NCBI GenBank assembly: GCA_036821185.1
Contig: DAISKD010000002.1
Location: forward strand, 124,001 to 188,000
Direction of reading: 5' to 3'
DNA from: CALJTV01 sp036821185
GTDB taxonomy: Bacteria; Chloroflexota; Dehalococcoidia; GIF9; UBA5629
DNA length: 64,000 bases
The notes beneath the pieces are model-generated. The model searched no databases. It was not told where the DNA came from and was given only the letters and a program-made list of their open reading frames with translations. Position 1 is the first letter of the stretch. Every line of letters begins with the position of its first letter. Positions 24,111-31,492 of this stretch are shown here, in pieces. The translations under genes were made by a program, and so were the position numbers.

Positions 24111-25298
24111 TCACCCCCGGAGTAATTTTGCCATAATATTATAGCCCTCGGGGAGAAAAATGCCAGTCCGCCTGGCTTCAGCCTCGGTAAAACGCGCCGC
24201 GCCGCTGGGGCCGAAGCCCGCACCCCAGAGCACAAAAGGTACCGGGTCATCGCTGTGCGTCCTGACTTGTATCGGCGTGGGGTGGTCGGGGAGCACCAGC
24301 ACCCTCAGCGCCCCGTCTTCCCGACGGCGGATCCGCGCCACCATCTCCCTGTCCACCTTTTCGATAGCGCTTACCTTCTCTTCCACCGACCCCATATGGG
24401 CTGCTTCGTCAGGTGCTTCCACATGGATGGCTACCAGGTCATGGGTTTCCAGCGCCCTCAAGGCGCCCTCTGCCTGACCGGCGTAGTCATTGTCCAGACC
24501 GTCGGTGACACCGGGGATGTCGAGCACCGTCATGCCCGCCATCTTCGCCAGACCCCGCAGCAGGTCCACCCCCGAAGTGAGCGCTGCCTCCAGTCCGTAG
24601 ACCTGTCTGAAAGGCGGCATCCGGGGTATCTGTCCTGCGCCCCAGAACAGCCAGATCATGGTCGCCGGCAGTTCGCCTCTTGCCTGCCGCTGCCGGTTGA
24701 CCTCATGGCCCTGGAGCACAGCCTGGGAGCGCATCATCAACTCCCTCAAAAGCTCGCTTCCCTGCCCTTTAGGCAGATAGCCAGCTATGGGCTGTTCAGG
24801 GATGTCATGTGGGGGAGTGCAATCAGCTAACACAGTCTCCGGATGTCCCTTTATCTTACATATATGGCGGTAGCGGACCCCAGGATAGAACCTGACTTCG
24901 TCACTGCCAAGCCTGTCGTTCAGGGCAGCAACAAGGAGCCTGGCCTCCTCGCTGCTGATATGCCCCGCGCTATAGCTCCGCATTCTACCATCCTGAACAG
25001 TGACCAGATTGCAGCGGAAAACGACCTCATCCTCGGCGATGGGAATGCCCAGGCTTACGGCCTCTATGGCACTCCTCCCTCTGTAGTAGACGCGGGGGTC
25101 ATAGCCTAGCACCGACATACAGGCACAGGCACTGCTGGGTTCCATGCCTTCCGGTACGGTCCGCACCAACCCCACCACTCCCTCCTTCGCCATAGCGTCC
25201 AGGTTTGGGGTACGGGCTAGCTCCAGGCAGGTCCTGCCGCCGTGCTCCTCCAGCCCCCAGCCGGCAGCACCGTCGATTATCAGCACCACATATTTCAT
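24111..25298 (-). CDS. ApgM-like phosphotransferase, proposed homoserine kinase
   Basis: A 395-residue member of the alkaline-phosphatase superfamily related to cofactor-independent phosphoglycerate mutase (ApgM). Metal-site motifs are visible: LIIDGAAGW at the N-terminus, EPSSACACMSVLGYDP with the nucleophile Ser, HVEAPDEAAHMG, VLPDHPTPI and RTHSDDPVPF. A subgroup of this family has been proposed to be an alternative homoserine kinase because its genes sit with threonine-pathway genes. Here it lies 4 bp before aspartokinase, which favours that role over a glycolytic one (inference). ATG 25298 is chosen from the family N-terminus; GTG 25304 is possible. Confidence 0.83.
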   Translation of the reverse strand: MKYVVLIIDGAAGWGLEEHGGRTCLELARTPNLDAMAKEGVVGLVRTVPEGMEPSSACACMSVLGYDPRVYYRGRSAIEAVSLGIPIAEDEVVFRCNLVTVQDGRMRSYSAGHISSEEARLLVAALNDRLGSDEVRFYPGVRYRHICKIKGHPETVLADCTPPHDIPEQPIAGYLPKGQGSELLRELMMRSQAVLQGHEVNRQRQARGELPATMIWLFWGAGQIPRMPPFRQVYGLEAALTSGVDLLRGLAKMAGMTVLDIPGVTDGLDNDYAGQAEGALRALETHDLVAIHVEAPDEAAHMGSVEEKVSAIEKVDREMVARIRRREDGALRVLVLPDHPTPIQVRTHSDDPVPFVLWGAGFGPSGAARFTEAEARRTGIFLPEGYNIMAKLLRG

Positions 25299-25313
25299 GA
25301 CCACCTACCGTCC

Positions 25314-25342
25314 TTGCCCTGAAAATTAAAGCCGCTTATAAT
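25314..25342 (+). promoter_or_regulatory. Promoter of tRNA-Pro
   Basis: TTGCCC (25314-25319), 17-bp spacer, TATAAT (25337-25342). The mature tRNA begins 8 nt after the -10, so the primary transcript may start at or within 1-2 nt of the mature 5' end. Confidence 0.7.
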
Positions 25343-25350
25343 AAGTGGCG

Positions 25351-25427
25351 CGGGGCGTAGCGCAGCCTGGTAGCGCGCAGCGTTCGGGACGCTGAGGTCG
25401 GAGGTTCAAGTCCTCTCGCCCCGACCA
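25351..25427 (+). tRNA. tRNA-Pro (anticodon CGG)
   Basis: A 77-nt cloverleaf: acceptor CGGGGCG/CGCCCCG (25351-25357 with 25417-25423), D stem GCGC/GCGC, anticodon stem CAGCG/CGCTG around the loop TTCGGGA with anticodon CGG, five-base variable loop, T arm GGAGG-TTCAAGT-CCTCT with one G-U pair, discriminator A and encoded CCA (25425-25427). It decodes CCG. The last 22 bp lie under the 3' end of mazG on the other strand. Confidence 0.97.
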
Positions 25428-26209
25428 TCCTTCACCTTCGCCTTTGCCTCTTCCCAGAGGGCGTTCTGCTCCTCGAGGGAAAGACTGCTGATTTCGACAC
25501 CGCGCTCCCGGCAGGCCTGCTCCATGTATTTGAAGCGCTGACAGAAGCGCCGGTTGGCCGATCGGAGTGCCGTCTCGAGGTCTATATCCAGCCGACGGGC
25601 TATGTTAGCCAGAGTGAATAGTAGGTCGCCAAACTCTTTCGCTTTCTCCTGCTGGTTTGGGGCGCGCCTTATCTCGGCGACCTCCTCCGTCAATTTGTCA
25701 AGGATCTCGTCAACACTCTCCCAATCGAAGCCCACCGCCGCCGCCCGGCGCTGCACCGACTGGCTGTAAGCCAGAGCCGGCATCGTCTCAGGCACCCCCG
25801 AGAGCAACGACTCTTCCGCCCCTTTTTCTTCTTGCTTCAATACCTCCCAGTTCAATTCCACCTGCCTGGCCTCTTTTGCCTTTTCGTTACCGAAGACATG
25901 GGGGTGACGGTGCACCAGTTTGCCAGCTATGCCCGCCACCACGTCCTCGATATTAAACTGTCCTGCCTCTGAAGCTATCTGGGCATGGAGCATGATCTGC
26001 AAAAGCAAATCGCCCAGCTCCTCACACAGCTTTTGCGGGTCGCCTTCCTCGATAGCTTGCAGGACCTCGTAGCACTCCTCGATAAGGAAGGGCTGTAGAG
26101 AGGTGTGTGTTTGCTGCCTGTCCCAGGGACAGCCATCAGGACTGCGCAACCGGGCGACTATGCCCTTCAGTGCAGCAAAATCATAGCCCGCAGCTTTTTC
26201 TTCAGGCAA
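25406..26209 (-). CDS. mazG: Nucleoside triphosphate pyrophosphohydrolase MazG
   Basis: A 267-residue housecleaning enzyme that hydrolyses (d)NTPs to NMP and PPi. Both MazG repeats are present. The first has CPWDRQQTHTSLQPFLIEEC, then EELGDLLLQIMLHAQIA with the ExxxD metal motif. The second has EVAEIRR and KEFGDLLFTLANIARRLDID. The start is TTG 26209 with GGGTG upstream. The 3' end overlaps the 3' end of tRNA-Pro in antisense. Confidence 0.94.
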   Translation of the reverse strand: MPEEKAAGYDFAALKGIVARLRSPDGCPWDRQQTHTSLQPFLIEECYEVLQAIEEGDPQKLCEELGDLLLQIMLHAQIASEAGQFNIEDVVAGIAGKLVHRHPHVFGNEKAKEARQVELNWEVLKQEEKGAEESLLSGVPETMPALAYSQSVQRRAAAVGFDWESVDEILDKLTEEVAEIRRAPNQQEKAKEFGDLLFTLANIARRLDIDLETALRSANRRFCQRFKYMEQACRERGVEISSLSLEEQNALWEEAKAKVKDGRGERT

Positions 26210-26312
26210 TCAGACACCCAGTAGAGCTGGAATCTTAACAGGCATTATAGTCCCGAGAGGCGTGGCTGGCAACAGCCTGGCAGTCGAACAATCAGTTTAC
26301 GGGGATGTGGGC

Positions 26313-27023
26313 CTATCTGTTGCGCCCCATACCCAGGGCGAGAAGGACGAAATAAAAGAGCTGCGCCAACGCCTGCAGTGTGGCTGCCACATAAGTGAGC
26401 GCTGCCGCTGAAAGGACAGCACTGGCACCTTGCTGTTCCTGTGGGGTCACCAGCCCGCTGCTGAACAGCATCCGTCGGGCACGGTTACTGGCATCGAACT
26501 CCACCGGTAAGGTGACCAAGCTGAATATCACCGCCAGGGAGAACAACAGTACACCGGTCCACATTATGGTCATGCCGAACTTGGCGCCAAGCCCGGCCAG
26601 GATAAGTCCCAACAGGACAAAGACAAAACCGAGGTTGCTACCTACATTCGCTGCCGGTACCAGCGTGCCCCGCAACCTCAAAAAGGCATAACCGGTCTTG
26701 TCCTGCACGGCATGCCCTACCTCATGCGCCACAATGCCCAGGGCAGCTACCGATGGCGTGCTGGCCACCGCCGGAGAGAGACGCAGCACTTTCTTCGTCG
26801 GGTCATAGTGGTCACCCAGCCTTGTCCTGGTGCCTTCCACCCTCACGTTGGTAAGTCCGTTATTCCTGAGAAGGATCTGGGCAGCCTCGACACCGGAAAG
26901 GCGCTGGGAATTTATCACCTTGGAGTACTTATTGAAAGCCGACTGCACCTTGAACTGTGCATAGAGCATGAATATGAACGGCGGTAGCATTATGATAAAC
27001 CACAACGGGTCAAACAGAAACAT
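26313..27023 (-). CDS. Membrane zinc metallopeptidase (YugP/neutral zinc metallopeptidase family)
   Basis: A 236-residue protein with an N-terminal membrane segment (about 5-23), the zinc site HEVGH (His100, Glu101, His104) in GIVAHEVGHAVQDKTGY, and three more hydrophobic segments (about 120-165 and 205-232). PVEFDASNRAR in the C-terminal part also fits the YugP group. ATG 27023 has AAGGAGG upstream. Substrates are unknown; it is likely active at the inner membrane. Confidence 0.9.
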   Translation of the reverse strand: MFLFDPLWFIIMLPPFIFMLYAQFKVQSAFNKYSKVINSQRLSGVEAAQILLRNNGLTNVRVEGTRTRLGDHYDPTKKVLRLSPAVASTPSVAALGIVAHEVGHAVQDKTGYAFLRLRGTLVPAANVGSNLGFVFVLLGLILAGLGAKFGMTIMWTGVLLFSLAVIFSLVTLPVEFDASNRARRMLFSSGLVTPQEQQGASAVLSAAALTYVAATLQALAQLFYFVLLALGMGRNR

Positions 27024-27074
27024 ATCTCGTCGTCCTCCTTAATTATTAAATTTTAGGGGAGATGGTCCTTGAAG

Positions 27075-28019
27075 TCAAACGAGCCTGCTGCCGACGAAAT
27101 CGCGGTGCCCGCGGACGAACTCCTCAGCCGACATCTGCCTCTTGCCCTCTGGCTGTACGGAGATAAGGCCCAGAATCCCCCCGCCAGTGACCACGCCGAC
27201 CGCCGCCGGTAAGCCCGCTGGCAGAGCCACCACCTCACCCACTCCAGCGGAGGAGACTATATCCAGCGGCACCGCCTTTAACACTTTTAACCGCTTGCCC
27301 CGCCACCAAGTATAGCTCCCGGGCCAGGGGTGGAAAGCCCGTATTCTTCGCCACAGCTCCACGGCGGGAAGCCGCCAGTCGATCTCACCCGCCCCCTTGT
27401 CGAGTGCGCTACTATAACTTGCCCCACTTTCATCTTGGGCCCTGGGTACGATGCTACCCTCGACCCACAGGGGGATGGTCTCGACCAGCAACCGCGCACC
27501 TACCTGGGCAAGCCTTGCGGTCAGCGATTCCGTGGTGTCATCCTCCAGTATCGGAACCTCACGCTGGCTGAGTATGGGACCGCTGTCAACGCCCTCATCC
27601 AGCAGTATGATGGTCACGCCGGTAACGGTATCGCCGCTGAGTATAGCCGCTACCACCGGCGAAGGTCCCCTGTACCGTGGCAGCAGGGAAGGGTGTACAT
27701 TGAGGCAACCAAACCTGGGTATGGCGAGCACCTCATTGGGCAGGATCTTTCCAAAAGCCGCCACCACAACCAGGTCAGGCTGGAAACCCCGTAGGCGCCC
27801 CACAACACTGGTGTCTTTGAGGGTATTGGGCTGGACGACCTCTATGCCCAGCGACGATGCCAGTTGCTTGACGGGGGATGACACCGGTCGCTGTCCTCTG
27901 CCAGCCTGTTTATCCGGCTGGGTATATACCGCCACCACATCGTACCCCTCTGTTACTAACGCCTCCAAACTGGGGACGGCGAACCGGGGAGTTCCCATAA
28001 AGACAGTTCGTATCCGCAC
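27075..28019 (-). CDS. fmt: Methionyl-tRNA formyltransferase
   Basis: A 314-residue enzyme that formylates initiator Met-tRNA using 10-formyl-tetrahydrofolate. N-terminal RTVFMGTPRFAVPSLEALV, the folate/catalytic motif NVHPSLLPRYRGPSPV and TIILLDEGVDSGPIL mark the Rossmann domain; the C-terminal OB domain binds the tRNA (LWRRIRAFHPWPGSYT). The GTG start at 28019 follows a -10 hexamer by only 6 nt. It is divergent from dnaA. No def gene is adjacent in this window. Confidence 0.95.
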   Translation of the reverse strand: MRIRTVFMGTPRFAVPSLEALVTEGYDVVAVYTQPDKQAGRGQRPVSSPVKQLASSLGIEVVQPNTLKDTSVVGRLRGFQPDLVVVAAFGKILPNEVLAIPRFGCLNVHPSLLPRYRGPSPVVAAILSGDTVTGVTIILLDEGVDSGPILSQREVPILEDDTTESLTARLAQVGARLLVETIPLWVEGSIVPRAQDESGASYSSALDKGAGEIDWRLPAVELWRRIRAFHPWPGSYTWWRGKRLKVLKAVPLDIVSSAGVGEVVALPAGLPAAVGVVTGGGILGLISVQPEGKRQMSAEEFVRGHRDFVGSRLV

Positions 28020-28025
28020 CAGAAA

Positions 28026-28053
28026 ATTTTAACATTTCGACCCCTTATGTCAA
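28026..28053 (-). promoter_or_regulatory. Promoter of fmt, overlapping its start codon
   Basis: Minus-strand perfect TTGACA (28053-28048), 16-bp spacer, TAAAAT (28031-28026). The GTG start codon begins 7 nt past the -10 end, which is the usual distance to the transcription start, so fmt mRNA should be leaderless. Confidence 0.7.
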
Positions 28054-28061
28054 AACACCCC

Positions 28062-28203
28062 TTGACACCTTAAGAAGACCCCGTGATAACCTTTTATGGG
28101 ACGTTTTTGCAGGGTAGTTACAAACTTGCTTGCCTTTCTCCCAAACTAACGCTTGAACCGAGTTAAAAGTCGACGTTTGTTTTGAACAAGCCCTGTGTAT
28201 ACT
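28062..28203 (+). promoter_or_regulatory. dnaA promoter region (one distal, one proximal promoter)
   Basis: The distal promoter is TTGACA (28062-28067), 17 bp, GATAAC (28085-28090). The proximal one is a good -10 TATACT (28198-28203) with only weak -35 choices (TTTGTT at 16 bp). ATG 28210 lies exactly 7 nt past the proximal -10. TGTCAA (28048-28053, fmt -35) and TTGACA (28062-28067) form a 6-8-6 inverted repeat between the two genes. Confidence 0.5.
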
Positions 28204-28209
28204 GTTGAA

Positions 28210-29550
28210 ATGCCACAAAAAATCTGGCAGAGCGCCCTGGAACAACTGCAACTGCAGGTAAGCAAGCCCAATTACAATACCTGGCTCAAGGATAGCAAAG
28301 GCATCAGCTTCGACAAAGACTGCTTTGTTGTGGGTGTGCCCAACACCTTCGTTGCCGAATGGCTACGGGAGCGCCTGAGCTCCTTGATCAAGCGGACATT
28401 GAGCAACATCATAGGCAGGACGGTTGATGTCCAGTTCACGGTGCTCTCCAGCGAGATGGCGCCTTCTCTGCCACAGACCTATGCTGATGGCGGCACAAGC
28501 ACTAAGCTCCTGCCCCGAACCAAAGCCGGATCTCCTAAGGCTGGCTATACCTTTGAGACCTTTGTCCCCGGGGAATGTAACCGGATAGCTTACGCCGCCG
28601 CCCTGGAAGTCTTGGAATCGCCTGGCGGTAAGTATAACCCCCTATTCATCTACGGAGAAACGGGTACCGGCAAGACACATCTACTGCATGCCATCGCACA
28701 TTCTGCCCGCTCGCGGGGTTTCCAGGTGATATGCACCACCGCTGAACAATTCACCAATCAGTATGTACTCGCCTTGAAAAACAACAGCATTGACGAGTTC
28801 CATGAACACTTCAGAAATACCGACTTCCTGCTCATAGACGACGTCCAGTTTCTCAGTGGCAAAACACAGACACAGGAATGTCTGGTTAATATTTTCAACG
28901 ACCTGTACCACAACTCAGGGCAGATGGTGATGACTTCGGACTGCCTGCCCAAGACCATCCCCGCGGTCAATAACAAGCTAAGTTCCCGCCTTGTCGGTGG
29001 GCTGGTGGTCCGGCTGTCACCGCCGGATTTCGAGACCGGTGTCGCCATCCTCACCACAAAGGTGGCCACCGCCAATGTGCTGGTACCCACCGAGGTGCTC
29101 CGCTTTTTGGCAATACAGTTCAAGACTGGAGTCCGCGAGCTAGAGGGCGCCTTAAACCGTGTCATCACCTATGCAAAGCTCTCCGGCGCCAGCAAGGTGG
29201 ACATGACCGTGGCACTGCAGGCTCTGGCTGACATGGGCGAGAAAAGAAGCCCCCTCCCCACAGCACTCACACCAAAGCTGATAATTGATGCTGTAGCCAC
29301 CTACTACGGCATAAGCCCCGACGTCATATTGGGAAAAGAGAGAGATAAACGGTCTACCTTGGCACGTCAGATGGTCATCTATCTATTGCGCCAGGAGAAA
29401 CACTTCAGCTTCACCGAGATAGGCCATCTGCTTAACAGGGACCACTCCACCGTGCTGCACAACTTCAGAAAAATATCGCAGAGCATCAAGACAGACGCCG
29501 ATCTATCACACTCCATCGAACAGATAAGAAAACAGCTCGGGCGAAAATAG
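28210..29550 (+). CDS. dnaA: Chromosomal replication initiator DnaA
   Basis: A 446-residue AAA+ initiator. Domain I (1-75) has PQKIWQSALEQLQLQVSKPN; the linker is short; domain III has Walker A YGETGTGKTHLLHAIAH, Walker B LLIDDVQFLSG and the arginine motif KLSSRLVGGLVV; domain IV (about 355-446) carries the DNA-binding signature LNRDHSTVLHNFRKI. The GTG at 28195 is upstream of and inside the -10 element, so ATG 28210 is taken as the start. Neighbours fmt (divergent) and obg-nadD (downstream) fit a Chloroflexota arrangement. Confidence 0.97.
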   Translation: MPQKIWQSALEQLQLQVSKPNYNTWLKDSKGISFDKDCFVVGVPNTFVAEWLRERLSSLIKRTLSNIIGRTVDVQFTVLSSEMAPSLPQTYADGGTSTKLLPRTKAGSPKAGYTFETFVPGECNRIAYAAALEVLESPGGKYNPLFIYGETGTGKTHLLHAIAHSARSRGFQVICTTAEQFTNQYVLALKNNSIDEFHEHFRNTDFLLIDDVQFLSGKTQTQECLVNIFNDLYHNSGQMVMTSDCLPKTIPAVNNKLSSRLVGGLVVRLSPPDFETGVAILTTKVATANVLVPTEVLRFLAIQFKTGVRELEGALNRVITYAKLSGASKVDMTVALQALADMGEKRSPLPTALTPKLIIDAVATYYGISPDVILGKERDKRSTLARQMVIYLLRQEKHFSFTEIGHLLNRDHSTVLHNFRKISQSIKTDADLSHSIEQIRKQLGRK

Positions 29551-29813
29551 GCGCCGCGTCACCAGTTTTTCACAGCCCATCAACAAAGAGTCCACCCCCC
29601 AACCGGGCTGTGCACTTTTTGTGGAAAAAACCACCCTTTTTTGTGGACAGCCCCCGGGCATGGTTGCGGTATTGCAATATCGGGAGGCAAGTTGCATAAT
29701 TGGGCAACAGAGACACTACCACACGGCTTACGGTTATTAGTAAGTAAAGATATATTTCTAGTTGGTTTATCAAAGTAGAACCATAGGCTAACACTAATCC
29801 CTGTTAGCAACTT
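29551..29813. other. oriC: Candidate replication origin (dnaA-obg intergenic)
   Basis: This non-coding stretch after dnaA has DnaA-box-like 9-mers: TGTGGAAAA (29620-29628, one mismatch to TGTGGATAA), TGTGGACAG (29642-29650, two mismatches) and TTTTTCACA (29566-29574, two mismatches). The first two sit in a direct repeat TTTTTGTGGA. They lie inside an inverted repeat GGGCTGTGCAC (29605-29615) / GTGGACAGCCC (29643-29653) with one mismatch, enclosing GTGG-AAAAAA-CCAC. An A/T-richer part follows at 29730-29790, which could be the unwinding element. No credible gene is present. Confidence 0.5.
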
Positions 29814-30878
29814 ATGGATAGAGTCGAGATCATAGTCAAAGGTGGTAAGGGTGGTGACGGAAGGATAAGCTTCCGGAGGGAGAAATATGTGCCTCTCGGT
29901 GGACCTGACGGGGGGGACGGTGGTGCTGGCGGCAATGTATATCTGGTAGCCGATGGGAATGTGAGTGGCCTGATGTTCTTCAGCTACAAGAGGACTTTTC
30001 ATGGTGGGAATGGCGAGGATGGCGGCAAGCAGAAAAAGCATGGCGCCAGAGGTAAGGACATCATCATTCCGGTGCCCGTAGGGATCAGAGTTTACCATAA
30101 GACGGTTGATGGCATGGAGACACTTATCGCTGACCTTACTCGGCAGGGGGAGAAGGTGTTGGTGGCTAAGGGTGGTAGGGGTGGTTTGGGGAACGTCCAT
30201 TTTGCCACGCCGCGTAATCAGGCACCGGAGAAAGCCACAAAGGGCGAGGATGGAGAGGAGCGACGTCTGGTGCTGGAGCAACGTCTGATGGCAGACGTGG
30301 CCATTTTGGGGTTACCCAATAGTGGTAAGTCAGCCCTTCTGGCAGCCGTGTCCAGCGCCAGACCAAAGGTGGCGGAATATCCTTTTGCCACCAAGCAACC
30401 AGTGCTAGGTAAGGTTGATACCGGTGCCAGCACCTTCACTGTGGCGGAGCTGCCAGCCTTGATGGAGGGCAGTCATCGGGGTAGAGGGCTGGGCAACAGT
30501 TTTCTGCGCCATGCCGAAAGAGCTAAGGCACTGGTGTTTTTGCTCGACGGCGCCTCTGCAGACATAGCGCATGATGCCGAAGTATTGAGGCAGGAGGTCG
30601 CCCTGTACCAGTCCTCCCTGTTGCAGAAACCGCAAATAGTGGTGGTCAATAAAATAGACCTACCTGAAGTGCGCCGAAGAATGGCAGAGATAAAGTCTTT
30701 GCTCCAGGCTAAAGGTTTAAATGTCTGTTTCGTCTCTGCGCTGAGCGGAGAGGGTATAGCTGAGCTGGTGGCTGCGTTGGCGGCAATGATTTCACGGTCG
30801 GACGCTGAGGTGGTGGCTCCGGAAGAAACACCGATAGCTATCTTCCGACCAAGACCGAGAACGAGGCGGCGCAAGTGA
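29814..30878 (+). CDS. obgE: Obg/CgtA family GTPase with degenerate G3 and no OCT domain
   Basis: A 354-residue ribosome-associated GTPase. The glycine-rich Obg fold (1-158) contains GGKGGDGRISFRREKYVPLG and GGPDGGDGGAGGNV. In the G domain, G1 is GLPNSGKS, switch I is EYPFATKQPVLG (usually PFTT), G4 is NKID and G5 is VSALSGEGI. G3, normally DLPGLIEGA, reads ELPALMEGS, so both the Mg-linked Asp and the Gly are changed. The OCT domain present in many Firmicutes and Chloroflexota homologues is absent; the protein ends in an Arg/Pro-rich tail. It overlaps nadD by 4 bp. Confidence 0.88.
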   Translation: MDRVEIIVKGGKGGDGRISFRREKYVPLGGPDGGDGGAGGNVYLVADGNVSGLMFFSYKRTFHGGNGEDGGKQKKHGARGKDIIIPVPVGIRVYHKTVDGMETLIADLTRQGEKVLVAKGGRGGLGNVHFATPRNQAPEKATKGEDGEERRLVLEQRLMADVAILGLPNSGKSALLAAVSSARPKVAEYPFATKQPVLGKVDTGASTFTVAELPALMEGSHRGRGLGNSFLRHAERAKALVFLLDGASADIAHDAEVLRQEVALYQSSLLQKPQIVVVNKIDLPEVRRRMAEIKSLLQAKGLNVCFVSALSGEGIAELVAALAAMISRSDAEVVAPEETPIAIFRPRPRTRRRK

Positions 30879-31492
30879 ACATTGGCGTGCTCGGGGGCAC
30901 ATTTGACCCGATACACTTGGGGCATTTGATAATAGCAGAACAGGCGCGGCTGAAGCTGGACTTGAGCAAAGTCCTGTTTGTCCCTGCGGGGCAGCCGTGG
31001 CTGAAATCAGATAGGGATATTACACCAGCCCACCACCGCGTGGAGATGGTGAGGCTGGCTATCGAGGGGAAGCCCTATTTCGAGCTATGTACAATTGAGG
31101 TAGAGCGTTCTGGGCCATCGTACAGCATTGATACCCTGACCACCCTCAGCCAGCAGATCGGGGAAGGTGACAGCATTTTCTTCCTTCTCGGCTGGGACAG
31201 CCTTGCTGAGCTGCCCCGGTGGAAGGAGCCGGAGAGGTTAGTTCAGATGTGCCGTCTGGTGGCGGTAACCAGGCCGGGGTTTGCCCGACCCGATCTGGAG
31301 GCGATGGAAGCGCTGGTACCAGGCGTAAGTAAAAGTGTGCTGTGGCTGGATATACCGCCTGTAGACATCAGTTCCTCCGAGATCAGGGAGAGGGTTGCCA
31401 GGAGTCTGCCCATCCGGGATATGGTACCTCTGGGGGTGGCAAACTACATTGAAGAGCATCAACTATACCGTCGTATGCCGCATAACGGCTAG
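30875..31492 (+). CDS. nadD: Nicotinate-nucleotide adenylyltransferase
   Basis: A 205-residue enzyme making deamido-NAD from nicotinate mononucleotide and ATP. The nucleotidyltransferase motif GGTFDPIHLGHLIIAEQA is at the N-terminus (8-25), PAHHRVEMVRLAI and FFLLGWDSLAELPRW are in the middle, and the C-terminal DISSSEIRERV is the ISSTxIR-type motif. The GTG start overlaps the obg stop (GTGA). Its own stop overlaps the gyrB stop region by 4 bp, tail to tail. Confidence 0.95.
   Translation: MNIGVLGGTFDPIHLGHLIIAEQARLKLDLSKVLFVPAGQPWLKSDRDITPAHHRVEMVRLAIEGKPYFELCTIEVERSGPSYSIDTLTTLSQQIGEGDSIFFLLGWDSLAELPRWKEPERLVQMCRLVAVTRPGFARPDLEAMEALVPGVSKSVLWLDIPPVDISSSEIRERVARSLPIRDMVPLGVANYIEEHQLYRRMPHNG

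Noticed and set aside
29580..30281. 233-codon minus-strand frame over the origin region and obg
   Set aside because: Antisense to the glycine-rich Obg domain; no family motifs and it would cross the dnaA-obg spacer.
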